64,000 nucleotides of DNA, taken from contig NZ_CP015118.1 in assembly GCF_002116905.1 (NCBI RefSeq), positions 3,658,001 through 3,722,000 of the forward strand, written 5' to 3'. The stretch is from Piscinibacter gummiphilus (GTDB lineage: Bacteria; Pseudomonadota; Gammaproteobacteria; Burkholderiales; Burkholderiaceae_C). The notes below the pieces were generated by a model. The model was not told the origin of the DNA and did no database searches. It saw only the letters and a program-made list of their open reading frames with translations. Of the stretch, positions 41,424 through 49,399 are shown one piece after another (the stretch's first letter is position 1; every line of letters starts with the position of its first letter). The translations under genes and the position numbers were made by a program.

Positions 41424-42290
41424 ATGAAACTGTCACCGCCCGCCCGATCCCTCGCCGTCCTGTCGGCCGCCCTGCTGGCCACCGGCCTGTGCGTCGCCCA
41501 GGGCAACCCCGCCGCGCTGAAGTCGCGCCACGCCGCGCTGCAGCCCCAGCTCGCCCAGAACGCCTACGGCCGGCCGCTGCACATCGAATCGTTCGAGAGC
41601 GGCGACACGCTGCGCGGCGAGGTGCATGCCGTCGTGGACCACCCGTTCCCGGAAGTGCTCGACATGCTGAAGTCGCGCGACAACTGGTGCGACATCCTGA
41701 TCCTGCCGTTCAACGTGAAGCAGTGCCTCGCGCCGAAGGACTCGTCCACCATCTCGCTGCGCGTGGGCCGCAAGTCCGACCAGCCCGTCGAGGACGCCCA
41801 CCTCGTCGCGTTCACCTACAAGCTCGCGGCCAGCAGCGCGAGCCACCTCCAGGTGCAGTTGAGCGCCGAGGAAGGCCCGCTCGGCACCCACGACTACCGC
41901 ATCGTCGTCGAGGCCATTCCCATCGACGCGAAGCGTTCGTTCATCCACCTCTCCTACTCGTACGGCTACGGCCTCGCCGCCAGGGTGGCGATGAAGGCCT
42001 ACCTCGCCACCACCGGCAGCGACAAGGTGGGCTTCAGCATCGCGGAACGCGGCGCCAAGGGCGAGCCGGTCTACGTGAAGGGCGTGCGCGGCGTGGTCGA
42101 GCGCAACGCGATGCGCTACTTCCTGGCGGTGGACGCCTACCTGGGCGCGCCGGAGCAGACCGACCGCCGCCTGCGCGACTGGTTCAAGGCGAGCGAGCAG
42201 TACGCCGTGCAGCTGCACGAGATGGACCTGCCCGAGTACCTCTCGATGAAGACGCGGGAGATCAACCGCCAGGCGAAGGTGGGATCCTGA
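41424..42290 (+). CDS. Secreted protein of unknown function, paired with the PLD-type lipoprotein
   Basis: A protein of 288 residues with a signal peptide (LAVLSAALLATGLCVA) and a single folded domain of mixed beta strands, which might be START/SRPBCC-like (ligand pocket) by length and pattern; I am not sure. Tandem aromatic segment SYSYGYGL near 175. I recognise no catalytic motif. Location directly after the phospholipase D-type gene suggests a role in envelope lipid handling; this is inference. Confidence 0.65.
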   Translation: MKLSPPARSLAVLSAALLATGLCVAQGNPAALKSRHAALQPQLAQNAYGRPLHIESFESGDTLRGEVHAVVDHPFPEVLDMLKSRDNWCDILILPFNVKQCLAPKDSSTISLRVGRKSDQPVEDAHLVAFTYKLAASSASHLQVQLSAEEGPLGTHDYRIVVEAIPIDAKRSFIHLSYSYGYGLAARVAMKAYLATTGSDKVGFSIAERGAKGEPVYVKGVRGVVERNAMRYFLAVDAYLGAPEQTDRRLRDWFKASEQYAVQLHEMDLPEYLSMKTREINRQAKVGS

Positions 42291-42296
42291 CGAGGC

Positions 42297-42947
42297 TCAG
42301 GCGCCCTTGCGCGGCCCGCCCAGCGCGGTGAAGAGCCCGAGGCCGAAGTACACGCCGGCCGAGGTGTAGCGCCCCACCCGCTTCGCGCCCTGGTGGCGCG
42401 ACAGCAGCGGCGCCGCGACGGACGCCGCCAGCACCCACAGCGTGTCGGTGGTGCCGGCCACCGCGACGAACAGCGCGCCGAACAGCACGCTCTGGCCCAG
42501 CGCGGAATGGGTGGGGTCGATGAACTGCGGCAGGAAGGCGGCGAAGAAGATGGCCGTCTTCGGGTTCAGCAGCGCGACGAAGAAGCCGTCGCGGAAGATG
42601 CGGCGGGCGGCGTCGCGCGGCACCTCGGCCACGTCGGCCCCCTGGCCGGAGGAGCGCAGCGCCTGGATGCCCAGCCACACGAGGTAGGCCGCGCCTGCGA
42701 ACTTCAGCACCGTGAACGCGACCGCCGACACCGCCAGCAGCGCGGCCAGGCCCAGCGACGCACCGATGGCGTTGCCGAGGTTTCCGAGCGCCACCCCGCC
42801 CACGGAGGCGAGCCCGGCGGGCCGCCCCTGCGTGACGGTGCGGGTCAGGATGTAGACCACCGCGGGCCCCGGCGTGATGGCGAGCACGAGGCTCGCCAGC
42901 ACGAAGGTCGCGAAGGTGGCGCCGGAGGTCGTCAGGTCGAAGGGCAT
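42297..42947 (-). CDS. LysE/RhtB-family exporter
   Basis: A protein of 216 residues with six membrane helices and the RhtB signature near the start (ITPGPAVVYILTRTVTQGR) and FFVALLNPKTAIFFAAFLPQF. The family exports amino acids such as lysine, homoserine or threonine; the substrate is not deducible. It converges on the unknown secreted gene with 6 bp between stops. Confidence 0.9.
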   Translation of the reverse strand: MPFDLTTSGATFATFVLASLVLAITPGPAVVYILTRTVTQGRPAGLASVGGVALGNLGNAIGASLGLAALLAVSAVAFTVLKFAGAAYLVWLGIQALRSSGQGADVAEVPRDAARRIFRDGFFVALLNPKTAIFFAAFLPQFIDPTHSALGQSVLFGALFVAVAGTTDTLWVLAASVAAPLLSRHQGAKRVGRYTSAGVYFGLGLFTALGGPRKGA

Positions 42948-42990
42948 GGCGGCGGTCCCGTCAGGAAGGTGCCGCCATTCTGCGCCGGGA

Positions 42991-43629
42991 TCAGATCAAC
43001 GGCACGCCCGTCTTGGCCTGCAGCTCCTCGCGGGTCACGCCCGGGGCGATCTCGACCACCTTCAGGCCCTGCGGGGTGACGTCCAGCACGGCGAGGTCGG
43101 TGATGATGCGGTCGACCACGCCCACGCCCGTGAGCGGCAGCGTGCAGGCCGGGATGATCTTCAGGTCCTCGGTGCCGTCCTTCTTCTTCGCGACGTGCTC
43201 CATCAGCACGAGCACGCGGCCGACACCGGCCACGAGGTCCATCGCGCCGCCCATGCCCTTGACCATCTTGCCGGGGATCATCCAGTTGGCGAGGTCGCCC
43301 TTGGCGCTCACCTGCATGGCCCCGAGGATGCTCAGGTTGATCTTGCCGCCGCGGATCATCGCGAAGCTGTCGTGCGACCCGAAGATCGACGAGCCGGGCA
43401 AGGTGGTGACGGTCTGCTTGCCGGCGTTGATCAAGTCGGCATCGACTTCGTCTTCCGTGGGGAACGGGCCGATGCCCAGCATGCCGTTCTCGCTCTGCAG
43501 CCACACCTCGACGTCCGAAGGGACGTGGTTGGCCACGAGGGTGGGCAGGCCGATGCCCAGGTTCACGTAGAAGCCGTCCTGCAGCTCGCTCGCGGCACGT
43601 GCCGCCATCTGGTCGTGGGTCCAGGCCAT
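42991..43629 (-). CDS. scoB: 3-oxoacid (succinyl-CoA:3-ketoacid) CoA-transferase subunit B
   Basis: A protein of 212 residues with the catalytic glutamate in QSENG (about residue 47), GIGLPTLV and GGAMDLVAG. It pairs with subunit A immediately upstream (2 bp gap). The length and sequence fit the SCOT type that activates acetoacetate with succinyl-CoA. It is more like textbook ScoB than the copy at 25557. Confidence 0.92.
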   Translation of the reverse strand: MAWTHDQMAARAASELQDGFYVNLGIGLPTLVANHVPSDVEVWLQSENGMLGIGPFPTEDEVDADLINAGKQTVTTLPGSSIFGSHDSFAMIRGGKINLSILGAMQVSAKGDLANWMIPGKMVKGMGGAMDLVAGVGRVLVLMEHVAKKKDGTEDLKIIPACTLPLTGVGVVDRIITDLAVLDVTPQGLKVVEIAPGVTREELQAKTGVPLI

Positions 43630-43631
43630 GG

Positions 43632-44348
43632 TCAGGCTCCTGCTTTGGCGGTGGTTTCGCGGAGGGTGCGCTTCTCGATGCGCTTCTCGGGGGTGGCGTT
43701 CAGCACGATGCGGTGCACGTAGATGCCCGGCAGGTGAACGTCGTCCGGATCGATGGAGCCGGTGGGCACGATCTCCTCGACCTCCACGATGGTGACCTTG
43801 CCGGCCATGGCGACGGCCGGATTGAAGTTGCGCGCGGTGCGGCGGAACACGAGGTTGCCGCTGCGGTCGGCCTTGTGCGCCTTCACGAGGCTCACCTCGG
43901 GCAGCAGCGCCCGCTCCATCACGTACACCTGGCCGTCGAACTCGCGGGTTTCCTTGCCTTCGGCCACCAGCGTGCCCACGCCGGTCTTCGTGAAGAAGGC
44001 CGGGATGCCGGCGCCACCGGCGCGCAGCTTCTCGGCGAGCGTGCCCTGCGGCGTGAATTCCAGTTCCAGTTCACCGGCGAGGTACTGGCGCTCGAACTCC
44101 TTGTTCTCGCCCACGTAGCTCGAGATCATCTTCTTGATCTGGCGGGTTTCCAGGAGCTGGCCGAGGCCGAAGCCGTCGACGCCCGCGTTGTTCGAGATCA
44201 CGGACAGGTTCTTGCGGCCCGTGTCGCGCAGCGCCGCGATCAGCGCCTCGGGAATGCCGCACAGGCCGAAGCCTCCCACCGCGAGCAGTTGCCCGTCGCG
44301 CACGACACCGTCGAGTGCCGCTGCCGCGCTGGGGTAGACCTTGTTCAT
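43632..44348 (-). CDS. scoA: 3-oxoacid CoA-transferase subunit A
   Basis: A protein of 238 residues with the alpha-subunit motif VGGFGLCGIPEALI, SNNAGVDGFGLG and RNFNPAVAMAG. The ATG at 44348 has CAGGAGG upstream. It is the first gene of the scoAB operon and is divergent from a PAS-LuxR regulator, whose intergenic region contains nested dyads. Together the enzymes feed acetoacetate into central metabolism. Confidence 0.93.
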   Translation of the reverse strand: MNKVYPSAAAALDGVVRDGQLLAVGGFGLCGIPEALIAALRDTGRKNLSVISNNAGVDGFGLGQLLETRQIKKMISSYVGENKEFERQYLAGELELEFTPQGTLAEKLRAGGAGIPAFFTKTGVGTLVAEGKETREFDGQVYVMERALLPEVSLVKAHKADRSGNLVFRRTARNFNPAVAMAGKVTIVEVEEIVPTGSIDPDDVHLPGIYVHRIVLNATPEKRIEKRTLRETTAKAGA

Positions 44349-44398
44349 CGCCGCCTCCTGGAACGAAAAAACCAAAAAAAATCGGATGGCGGAGCGTA

Positions 44399-44429
44399 CT
44401 ACGTAACGGATTAAGTAATCAGTACGTAG
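44399..44429. promoter_or_regulatory. Nested dyads between scoA and the PAS-LuxR gene
   Basis: Outer repeat CTACGTA (44399-44405) and TACGTAG (44423-44429), inner repeat GATTA-AG-TAATC (44409-44420). It is the only AT-rich stretch here and is placed to serve both genes. A binding site for the neighbouring regulator is inferred. Confidence 0.6.
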
Positions 44430-44443
44430 AATTCAGTAAGCAC

Positions 44444-45007
44444 ATGCCCACCATCGACCTCGATTACCGCACCGCGTTCGACCTGGCCCCCGTGGGTCTG
44501 GTGATCTCGCGCAACCGCCTCATGATCGACTGCAACCAGCAGGTGCTGGCGATGTTCGGGGCCGCGCGAGAGCAGCTGGTGGGCCAGAGCTTCGAGTTGC
44601 TGTACCCCACCCACGCCGAGTTCGAACGCACCGGCGAACGCATCACCGCCAGCCTCGACGCGCAAGGATGGTATGCCGACGAGCGCGTCATGAAACGGGT
44701 GGACGGGCCGCAACGAGGGGAATTGTTCTGGTGCCACGTGTCCGGCCGGGCGCTGGACCCGGGCGAACCCCACGCAGCGGGCATCTGGTCCTTCGAGGAC
44801 CTGTCGGCCCAGCGCCAGCTCAAGGCCGACCTGACCCCGCGCGAGCGCGAGATCGCCGCCCTGCTGATCGACGGCCTGACCAGCAAGCTGATCGGCAAGC
44901 GGCTCAACATCAGCCCGCGCACCGTGGACGTGTACCGGGCGCGGCTGATGCGCAAGTACGCGGCGGTGACGACGCACGAGCTGGTGCACAAGCTGCTGAG
45001 CGGCTGA
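44444..45007 (+). CDS. PAS-LuxR-type transcriptional regulator
   Basis: A protein of 187 residues with an N-terminal PAS domain (about 10-125) and a C-terminal LuxR/GerE helix-turn-helix (LTPREREIAALLIDGLTSKLIGK, split). There is no receiver domain, so it senses through PAS, which could bind a small ligand or cofactor. It faces scoAB across 95 bp containing the nested dyads, so it probably controls 3-oxoacid CoA-transferase expression. The ATG at 44444 is the first in frame before the PAS fold. The ribosome site is not obvious. Confidence 0.85.
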   Translation: MPTIDLDYRTAFDLAPVGLVISRNRLMIDCNQQVLAMFGAAREQLVGQSFELLYPTHAEFERTGERITASLDAQGWYADERVMKRVDGPQRGELFWCHVSGRALDPGEPHAAGIWSFEDLSAQRQLKADLTPREREIAALLIDGLTSKLIGKRLNISPRTVDVYRARLMRKYAAVTTHELVHKLLSG

Positions 45008-45084
45008 CCGGCGCATCGCCGTCCGGAATGACGGCTCTATTTCGGGCCCGCGAACATCCCCTTCGTGCCAAAATCCCGAACGGA

Positions 45085-46473
45085 ATGGAACCGATCCCAA
45101 AACGCGCTCCGGCCGCGCCCCGCCCCGCCCTTTTCTCCCTCACCTGGCCGCTGTTCGCCGAATTCGGCCTGGGCATGCTGGTCGCCGTCGTGGGGCTCTG
45201 GCTCGCATCGCGCACGTCCGACGCCTCGTCGGCCGCGTTTTCGGTGGCCAACCACGTGCAGGCCACCTTCTTCCTGCTCTTCCGGGTCATCAGCCTCGGC
45301 CTGAGCGTCGTCATCACGCAGAACCTCGGGGCGGGCAACCGCCAGGGGGCCGACGAAACCGCCCGGGCCGCGCTGGGCGCCAGCGCCTGGATGGGGCTGC
45401 TCACCGGCATCCTGGTCCTCGCGCTGGCCAGCCCGCTGCTGGGCCTGCTCAACGCCCCGGCCGAGGTGATGCCGCAGGCCCTGCCCTACCTGCGCATCCT
45501 CGCGTTCGCCCTCGCGCTGGACGCCTGCAACGCCAGCATGGCCGCCGTGATGCGCGCGCACATGCACACCCGCGACGCGCTCTACAACATGCTCGCGATG
45601 CACACCGTGCACCTCGTGGTGTGCTGGCCGCTGATGAACGGCTTCGGCCCCATCCCGGCGCTGGGCCTGCCGGGCTTCGCGCTGGCGATGGTCGCCAGCC
45701 GCGCCTTCGGCATCGCCTTCCACCTGGCGCTGTGGCGCAACCGGCTGAGCCTCGTGCCGCGGCGCTCGGACTGGTGGACCATGCACTGGAAGCGCCTCGC
45801 CCCCGTGCTGCACATCGGCCTGCCCGGCGCGGCCGAGAACATCGCCTACCGCCTGGCGCTCGTCTTCACCGTCGCGATGGTCGCGAAGATGGGCACCACG
45901 GCGCTCGCCACCCACACCTACACCATGCAGGTGATGTACCTCGTGCTGCTGGCCGGCCTGGCCGTCGGTTTCGCGAGCGAGATCCTCGTGGGCCACATGG
46001 TCGGCGCGGGCCACCTGCACGACGCCCACCAGCTCGTGCGCAAGAGCCTTCGCTGGGGCCTCGCCACCTCGTTCTGCTTCGCGCTGGTCGCGGCGATCTG
46101 TGCGCCCTGGGTGCTGACCTTCTTCACGCACGACCCGGCGGTGATCTCGATGGCGAGCACGCTGCTGTGGATCACCGTGCTGCTGGAACCCGGCCGCACC
46201 TTCAACCTCGTCGTCATCAACTCGCTGCGCGCGACGGGCGACGCCCGCTTCCCGGTGATGGCCGGCATCGCCTCGATGGTGATCGTGATGGCCGGCGGCG
46301 CCTGGTTCCTCGGCGTGCACCTGGGCATGGGCCTCGTGGGCGTGTGGATCGCCTACGCGGCCGACGAATGGATCCGCGGCCTGACCATGGCGGCCCGCTG
46401 GTACCGCCGCGGCTGGGTGCCGCACGCGCGGCGCACCCACCGGCGCGTGACGGCTCAGCGCCGCCTGGCCTGA
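45085..46473 (+). CDS. MATE-family efflux transporter
   Basis: A protein of 462 residues with twelve membrane helices in the two six-helix halves of MatE proteins. Features include the loop IGLPGAAENIAYRLA and an even spread of helices. The family exports drugs or metabolites coupled to Na+ or H+. Substrate unknown. It follows the PAS-LuxR gene by 77 bp and precedes the thioredoxin gene by 47 bp, so it may be transcribed with either. Confidence 0.9.
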   Translation: MEPIPKRAPAAPRPALFSLTWPLFAEFGLGMLVAVVGLWLASRTSDASSAAFSVANHVQATFFLLFRVISLGLSVVITQNLGAGNRQGADETARAALGASAWMGLLTGILVLALASPLLGLLNAPAEVMPQALPYLRILAFALALDACNASMAAVMRAHMHTRDALYNMLAMHTVHLVVCWPLMNGFGPIPALGLPGFALAMVASRAFGIAFHLALWRNRLSLVPRRSDWWTMHWKRLAPVLHIGLPGAAENIAYRLALVFTVAMVAKMGTTALATHTYTMQVMYLVLLAGLAVGFASEILVGHMVGAGHLHDAHQLVRKSLRWGLATSFCFALVAAICAPWVLTFFTHDPAVISMASTLLWITVLLEPGRTFNLVVINSLRATGDARFPVMAGIASMVIVMAGGAWFLGVHLGMGLVGVWIAYAADEWIRGLTMAARWYRRGWVPHARRTHRRVTAQRRLA

Positions 46474-46520
46474 TCGGCCCTTCCGGACCGCGGGTACGCG
46501 GTTTGCCGGAAGATGCCACC

Positions 46521-46847
46521 ATGACGATGAACACCACCTACGCCGCGAGCGAGCCGTCCCGGGCCGACGTCGACGCCTTGACGGGCCCCGCGCTCGTCGA
46601 GTTCGGCGCCCCCTGGTGCGGCTACTGCCAGGCGGCCCAACCCGCGCTCGCCGCGGCCCTCGCCGACCAGCCCGGCTTCCGCCACCTCAAGATCGAGGAC
46701 GGGCGGGGCCGCCGCCTCGGGCGCTCCTACGGCATCAAGCTGTGGCCCACGCTGGTGGTGCTGCGCGACGGCCGCGAGGTGGCCCGGGTCGTGCGGCCCA
46801 CGGCCCAGCGCGAGATTGCGGACGCCCTGGCTCAGGCCGCTGGCTGA
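46521..46847 (+). CDS. Thioredoxin-family protein
   Basis: A protein of 108 residues with a thioredoxin fold and the active site WCGYC near residues 33-37, differing from the usual CGPC. The conserved cis-proline lies in LWPTLVV. There is no signal peptide, so it is cytosolic. The CGYC dipeptide changes redox potential relative to TrxA, so a special partner is likely. GGAAGA precedes the ATG. Its 3' end overlaps the convergent radical SAM gene by 16 bp. Confidence 0.85.
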   Translation: MTMNTTYAASEPSRADVDALTGPALVEFGAPWCGYCQAAQPALAAALADQPGFRHLKIEDGRGRRLGRSYGIKLWPTLVVLRDGREVARVVRPTAQREIADALAQAAG

Positions 46848-47875
46848 ATCGCGATGTTCCGATGGCCGCCGCCGGCCGGCGGTTCCATGCGTGCGCGCAA
46901 CTGCCCGCAGCCGCCGTCCACCTCCTGCCCGGCCGACTGCCGCAGCCGCGCCAGCACGCCGCGCCGGTTGAGGTAGTTCGACATCGCCGCCGCCCGCTCG
47001 CCCGGCGGCCGGCTGTAGCCGGTGCCTTCGGTGGTGTTGTACGGGATCATGTTCATGATCGCGTACTTGCCCGACAGCAGGCGCACCATGCCTTCGAGCT
47101 CCTCGTCGGTGTCGTTGACCCCCTCCAGCAGCGTCCACTGGTACTGGATCGGGTAGCCGGTGGCGCGGGCGTACCGTTCACCCGCCTCCACGAGGTCGGC
47201 CGGATCGAAGCGCGGCGCGCGCGGCAGCAGGTGCGCGCGCAGGTCCGCTCGCGTGGTGTGCAGCGACAGCGCCAGCGCCGGCTTCACCTTGGCGAGCGGC
47301 AGCCGCTCGAACACGCGGGGGTCGCCCACCGTCGAGAAGACCAGCTGCTTGTGCCCGATGCCCCCCTCGACACCGAGCAGCTCGATGGCCTCGAGCACGT
47401 TGTCGAGGTTGTGCGCCGGCTCGCCCATGCCCATGAACACCACCTTGCGCACCGGTCGCCGCCGGCGCGCCAGCACCACCTGGGCGACGATCTCGGCGCT
47501 GCCCACCTGGCGCAGCAGCCCGTCGCGGCCCGTCATGCAGAACAGGCAGCCGACGGCGCAGCCCACCTGCGTGGAGACACACACCCCGTCGCGCGGCAGC
47601 AGCACACTCTCCACCGTGTGGCCGCCGGCCAGCTCGACGAGCAGCCGCGCCGACCCGTCCTCGGCCGGGTGTTCCGAGCGAACCCGCGCCAGGCCGTCGA
47701 ACTCGGCCATCAGCTCGGGCAGCAGCGCACGCACCGAGGCCGGCAGGAAATCCTCGGGCTTGCGGCGCCCGCTCGATTGGTCCTGCGCGGTGGACCACAA
47801 CCGCAGCACACGGTGTTCGTGGCACGGCTTCGCGCCGTGCGCGCGCAGGTGGTCTCGGAAGTGGACGATGCGCAT
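46832..47875 (-). CDS. RlmN/Cfr-family radical SAM methyltransferase
   Basis: A protein of 347 residues. The radical SAM cluster CAVGCLFC (CxxxCxxC) is preceded by the catalytic Cys in VCVSTQVG, and the second catalytic Cys lies in DGGCGQL close to the C-terminus, so the full RlmN/Cfr mechanism is conserved. The family methylates C2 (or C8) of an adenosine in 23S rRNA and some tRNAs. The usual rlmN of beta-proteobacteria sits next to ndk/hisS-type genes, none of which is here, so this is probably a second paralogue; the substrate is unsure. The ATG at 47875 is chosen over the longer frame. Confidence 0.85.
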   Translation of the reverse strand: MRIVHFRDHLRAHGAKPCHEHRVLRLWSTAQDQSSGRRKPEDFLPASVRALLPELMAEFDGLARVRSEHPAEDGSARLLVELAGGHTVESVLLPRDGVCVSTQVGCAVGCLFCMTGRDGLLRQVGSAEIVAQVVLARRRRPVRKVVFMGMGEPAHNLDNVLEAIELLGVEGGIGHKQLVFSTVGDPRVFERLPLAKVKPALALSLHTTRADLRAHLLPRAPRFDPADLVEAGERYARATGYPIQYQWTLLEGVNDTDEELEGMVRLLSGKYAIMNMIPYNTTEGTGYSRPPGERAAAMSNYLNRRGVLARLRQSAGQEVDGGCGQLRARMEPPAGGGHRNIAIQPAA

Positions 47876-47893
47876 GGGAAATCGATGGAAGCG

Positions 47894-47909
47894 GTTTACA
47901 AGTGTAGAC
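47894..47909. promoter_or_regulatory. Candidate operator with TACANNTGTA core
   Basis: Inverted repeat GTTTACA and TGTAGAC around AG (one mismatch). On the minus strand the core is TACACTTGTA, the CopY/BlaI box form. It lies 18 bp before the radical SAM start. No BlaI/CopY-type gene is in the window. Confidence 0.4.
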
Positions 47910-48008
47910 AACTGGCACTCGAACGCGGGGGGTGTCCGTGCAGATGTCACACCTAGACTCGGATGGAGTCGTGCCGTCAGTGCACCACCATCATCCGGGA
48001 GAGACCTC

Positions 48009-48536
48009 ATGAACACCCTCGGCCGCGCCCTGGCCGCCGTCACGCTGTGTGCCTGCGCAGCGTCCGCTTCCGCCATGCAGTGGCAACTGCAGTCGTTCAA
48101 CTACGCGATGGCGAACGAGCCCGCCACGGGCACGTTCTTCTTCGACGGCGTCACGTTCTCCGACTGGGACATCCAGACGCCGTTCTCGATGGACTACCAG
48201 CCGTACCACTACACCTCGGCGAACTCGAAGATCGACATCCGGGAAGACGGCTACCTCGTGATCGGCCTGAACATCGGCAACGGGACCTGCCTGGAGCGCG
48301 GGAACGCGCCGTTCGGCCTCGCCACGACCTGCCTGTACCTCTCGCTGCCCACGCTGTTCGACGGCACCTCCGTGAGCGGCAGCTTCATGGAGTACCGCAC
48401 CACGTACGGCGGCTACACCGAAGGCCGTGGCTACGGCGGCACCTACGCCCCCATCCCCGAACCCGCCACCGCGGCCATGCTGCTGGCCGGCGCCGGCCTC
48501 GTCGGCTGGACGGCCCGCCGGCGGCGCCGCGCCTGA
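48009..48536 (+). CDS. PEP-CTERM-sorted secreted protein
   Basis: A protein of 175 residues with a signal peptide (about 1-22), a beta-rich middle and a C-terminal sorting signal: PEPAT, a hydrophobic helix and a basic RRRRR tail. PEP-CTERM proteins are handled by exosortase, with export of exopolysaccharide-linked surface proteins. No exosortase gene lies in the window. Function of the middle is unknown. GGGAGAGA precedes the ATG. Its stop abuts the convergent SRPBCC gene. Confidence 0.85.
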   Translation: MNTLGRALAAVTLCACAASASAMQWQLQSFNYAMANEPATGTFFFDGVTFSDWDIQTPFSMDYQPYHYTSANSKIDIREDGYLVIGLNIGNGTCLERGNAPFGLATTCLYLSLPTLFDGTSVSGSFMEYRTTYGGYTEGRGYGGTYAPIPEPATAAMLLAGAGLVGWTARRRRRA

Positions 48537-48537
48537 G

Positions 48538-49014
48538 TCAGGCGCCCAGGGCCAGGAAGGCGCCCAGTTTCACGAACGTGGCCGTCCAGCCGCGTTCATG
48601 GCCCTCGCGGGCGGCCTGGTCGTAGAACCGGTCCTGCAGGAACACGAGGTCGGTGCCGCTGCCGGCCGGCTGCAGCTCGATGGACACGCGCGACACCCGC
48701 TCCGGTGTGCTCTTCCAGGCCCAGCTGAACACCAGCCGGCGCGGCGGGTCCACCGTGTCGTAGTGGCCCGAGACGTCGTGCTGCTCACCGTCCTGCGTGG
48801 TGAAGCCGATGTGGTACCGGCCACCCACCCGCAGGTCGATGTCGGCCACCACCACCGAGTTGACTTCCCCCGGGCCGAACCAGTGGCTCAGCGCTTGCGG
48901 GTCGGTCCACGCCCGCCAGACTTTTTCGGGGCTGACCGGGTAGTGGCGGCGGAGCTGGAGCTGGAGGTTCGGCGCGCCGGCGTCGACGGGGGACTGGGGC
49001 TGCTGGGGGGGCAT
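48538..49014 (-). CDS. SRPBCC/AHSA1-type protein
   Basis: A protein of 158 residues with an Activator of Hsp90 ATPase homology 1-like START fold: RRHYPVSPEKVWRAWTDP, HWFGPG near the start and FSWAW in the middle. Such proteins bind hydrophobic ligands and are often paired with an ArsR regulator. Here the upstream ArsR gene overlaps it by 127 bp. AGGAGG lies 12 bases before the ATG, within the ArsR gene. Confidence 0.85.
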   Translation of the reverse strand: MPPQQPQSPVDAGAPNLQLQLRRHYPVSPEKVWRAWTDPQALSHWFGPGEVNSVVVADIDLRVGGRYHIGFTTQDGEQHDVSGHYDTVDPPRRLVFSWAWKSTPERVSRVSIELQPAGSGTDLVFLQDRFYDQAAREGHERGWTATFVKLGAFLALGA

Positions 49015-49346
49015 GGATTCGTTTCCTCCTGGTGGTACAGGTAGCGCCCGAGCGCATCGAGCCGGTCGTTCCAGAACGCCTCGTAGCGCGTGAGCCAGCC
49101 GGCCGCATCGCGCATGGGGGCGGCCGTCAGCTCGCACCGTACCACGCGCCCTTCCTTGACGCGGGAGATCAGGCCGGCCGTCTCCAGCACCGCCAGGTGT
49201 TTCATGAACCCCGGCAAGGACATGTCGTGGGGTTCCGCCAGTTCGCCGACGCTGCGCGCGCCGGAGCCGAGGGTGTTCAGCACCTCGCGCCGCGTGGGGT
49301 CGGCCAACGCGGCGAACACCAGGTCGAGGTCGTTTCGTTTAACCAT
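48888..49346 (-). CDS. ArsR/SmtB-family regulator with out-of-frame C-terminal extension
   Basis: The first ~105 residues are a standard ArsR winged helix (ALADPTRREVLNTLG, SVGELAEPHDMSLPGFMKHLAVLE). It lacks the metal-binding ELCV motif, matching the regulators paired with SRPBCC proteins. The frame does not stop before the SRPBCC start at 49014: it continues about 42 codons more, out of frame, as a Ser/Pro/Arg-rich tail, giving 152 residues and a 127-bp overlap. The tail is a shadow of the SRPBCC frame and may be tolerated or reflect a lost stop. The start codon sits within a palindrome (49339-49354). Confidence 0.78.
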   Translation of the reverse strand: MVKRNDLDLVFAALADPTRREVLNTLGSGARSVGELAEPHDMSLPGFMKHLAVLETAGLISRVKEGRVVRCELTAAPMRDAAGWLTRYEAFWNDRLDALGRYLYHQEETNPCPPSSPSPPSTPARRTSSSSSAATTRSAPKKSGGRGPTRKR

Positions 49347-49354
49347 GGAGTTAA
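49339..49354. promoter_or_regulatory. Palindrome over the ArsR start codon
   Basis: TTAAC and GTTAA arms (49339-49343, 49350-49354) flank the ATG. An AT-rich dyad in GC-rich DNA at an ArsR start is a plausible autoregulatory operator. Confidence 0.5.
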
Positions 49355-49399
49355 GTCTGAAGCGCTCAGGGGAAGCTGTCAACTGCCTGCGACCATCCG

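Noticed and set aside
48009..48536. A complete PEP-CTERM/exosortase system
   Set aside because: Only one PEP-CTERM substrate is visible; no exosortase or EPS gene is in the window.
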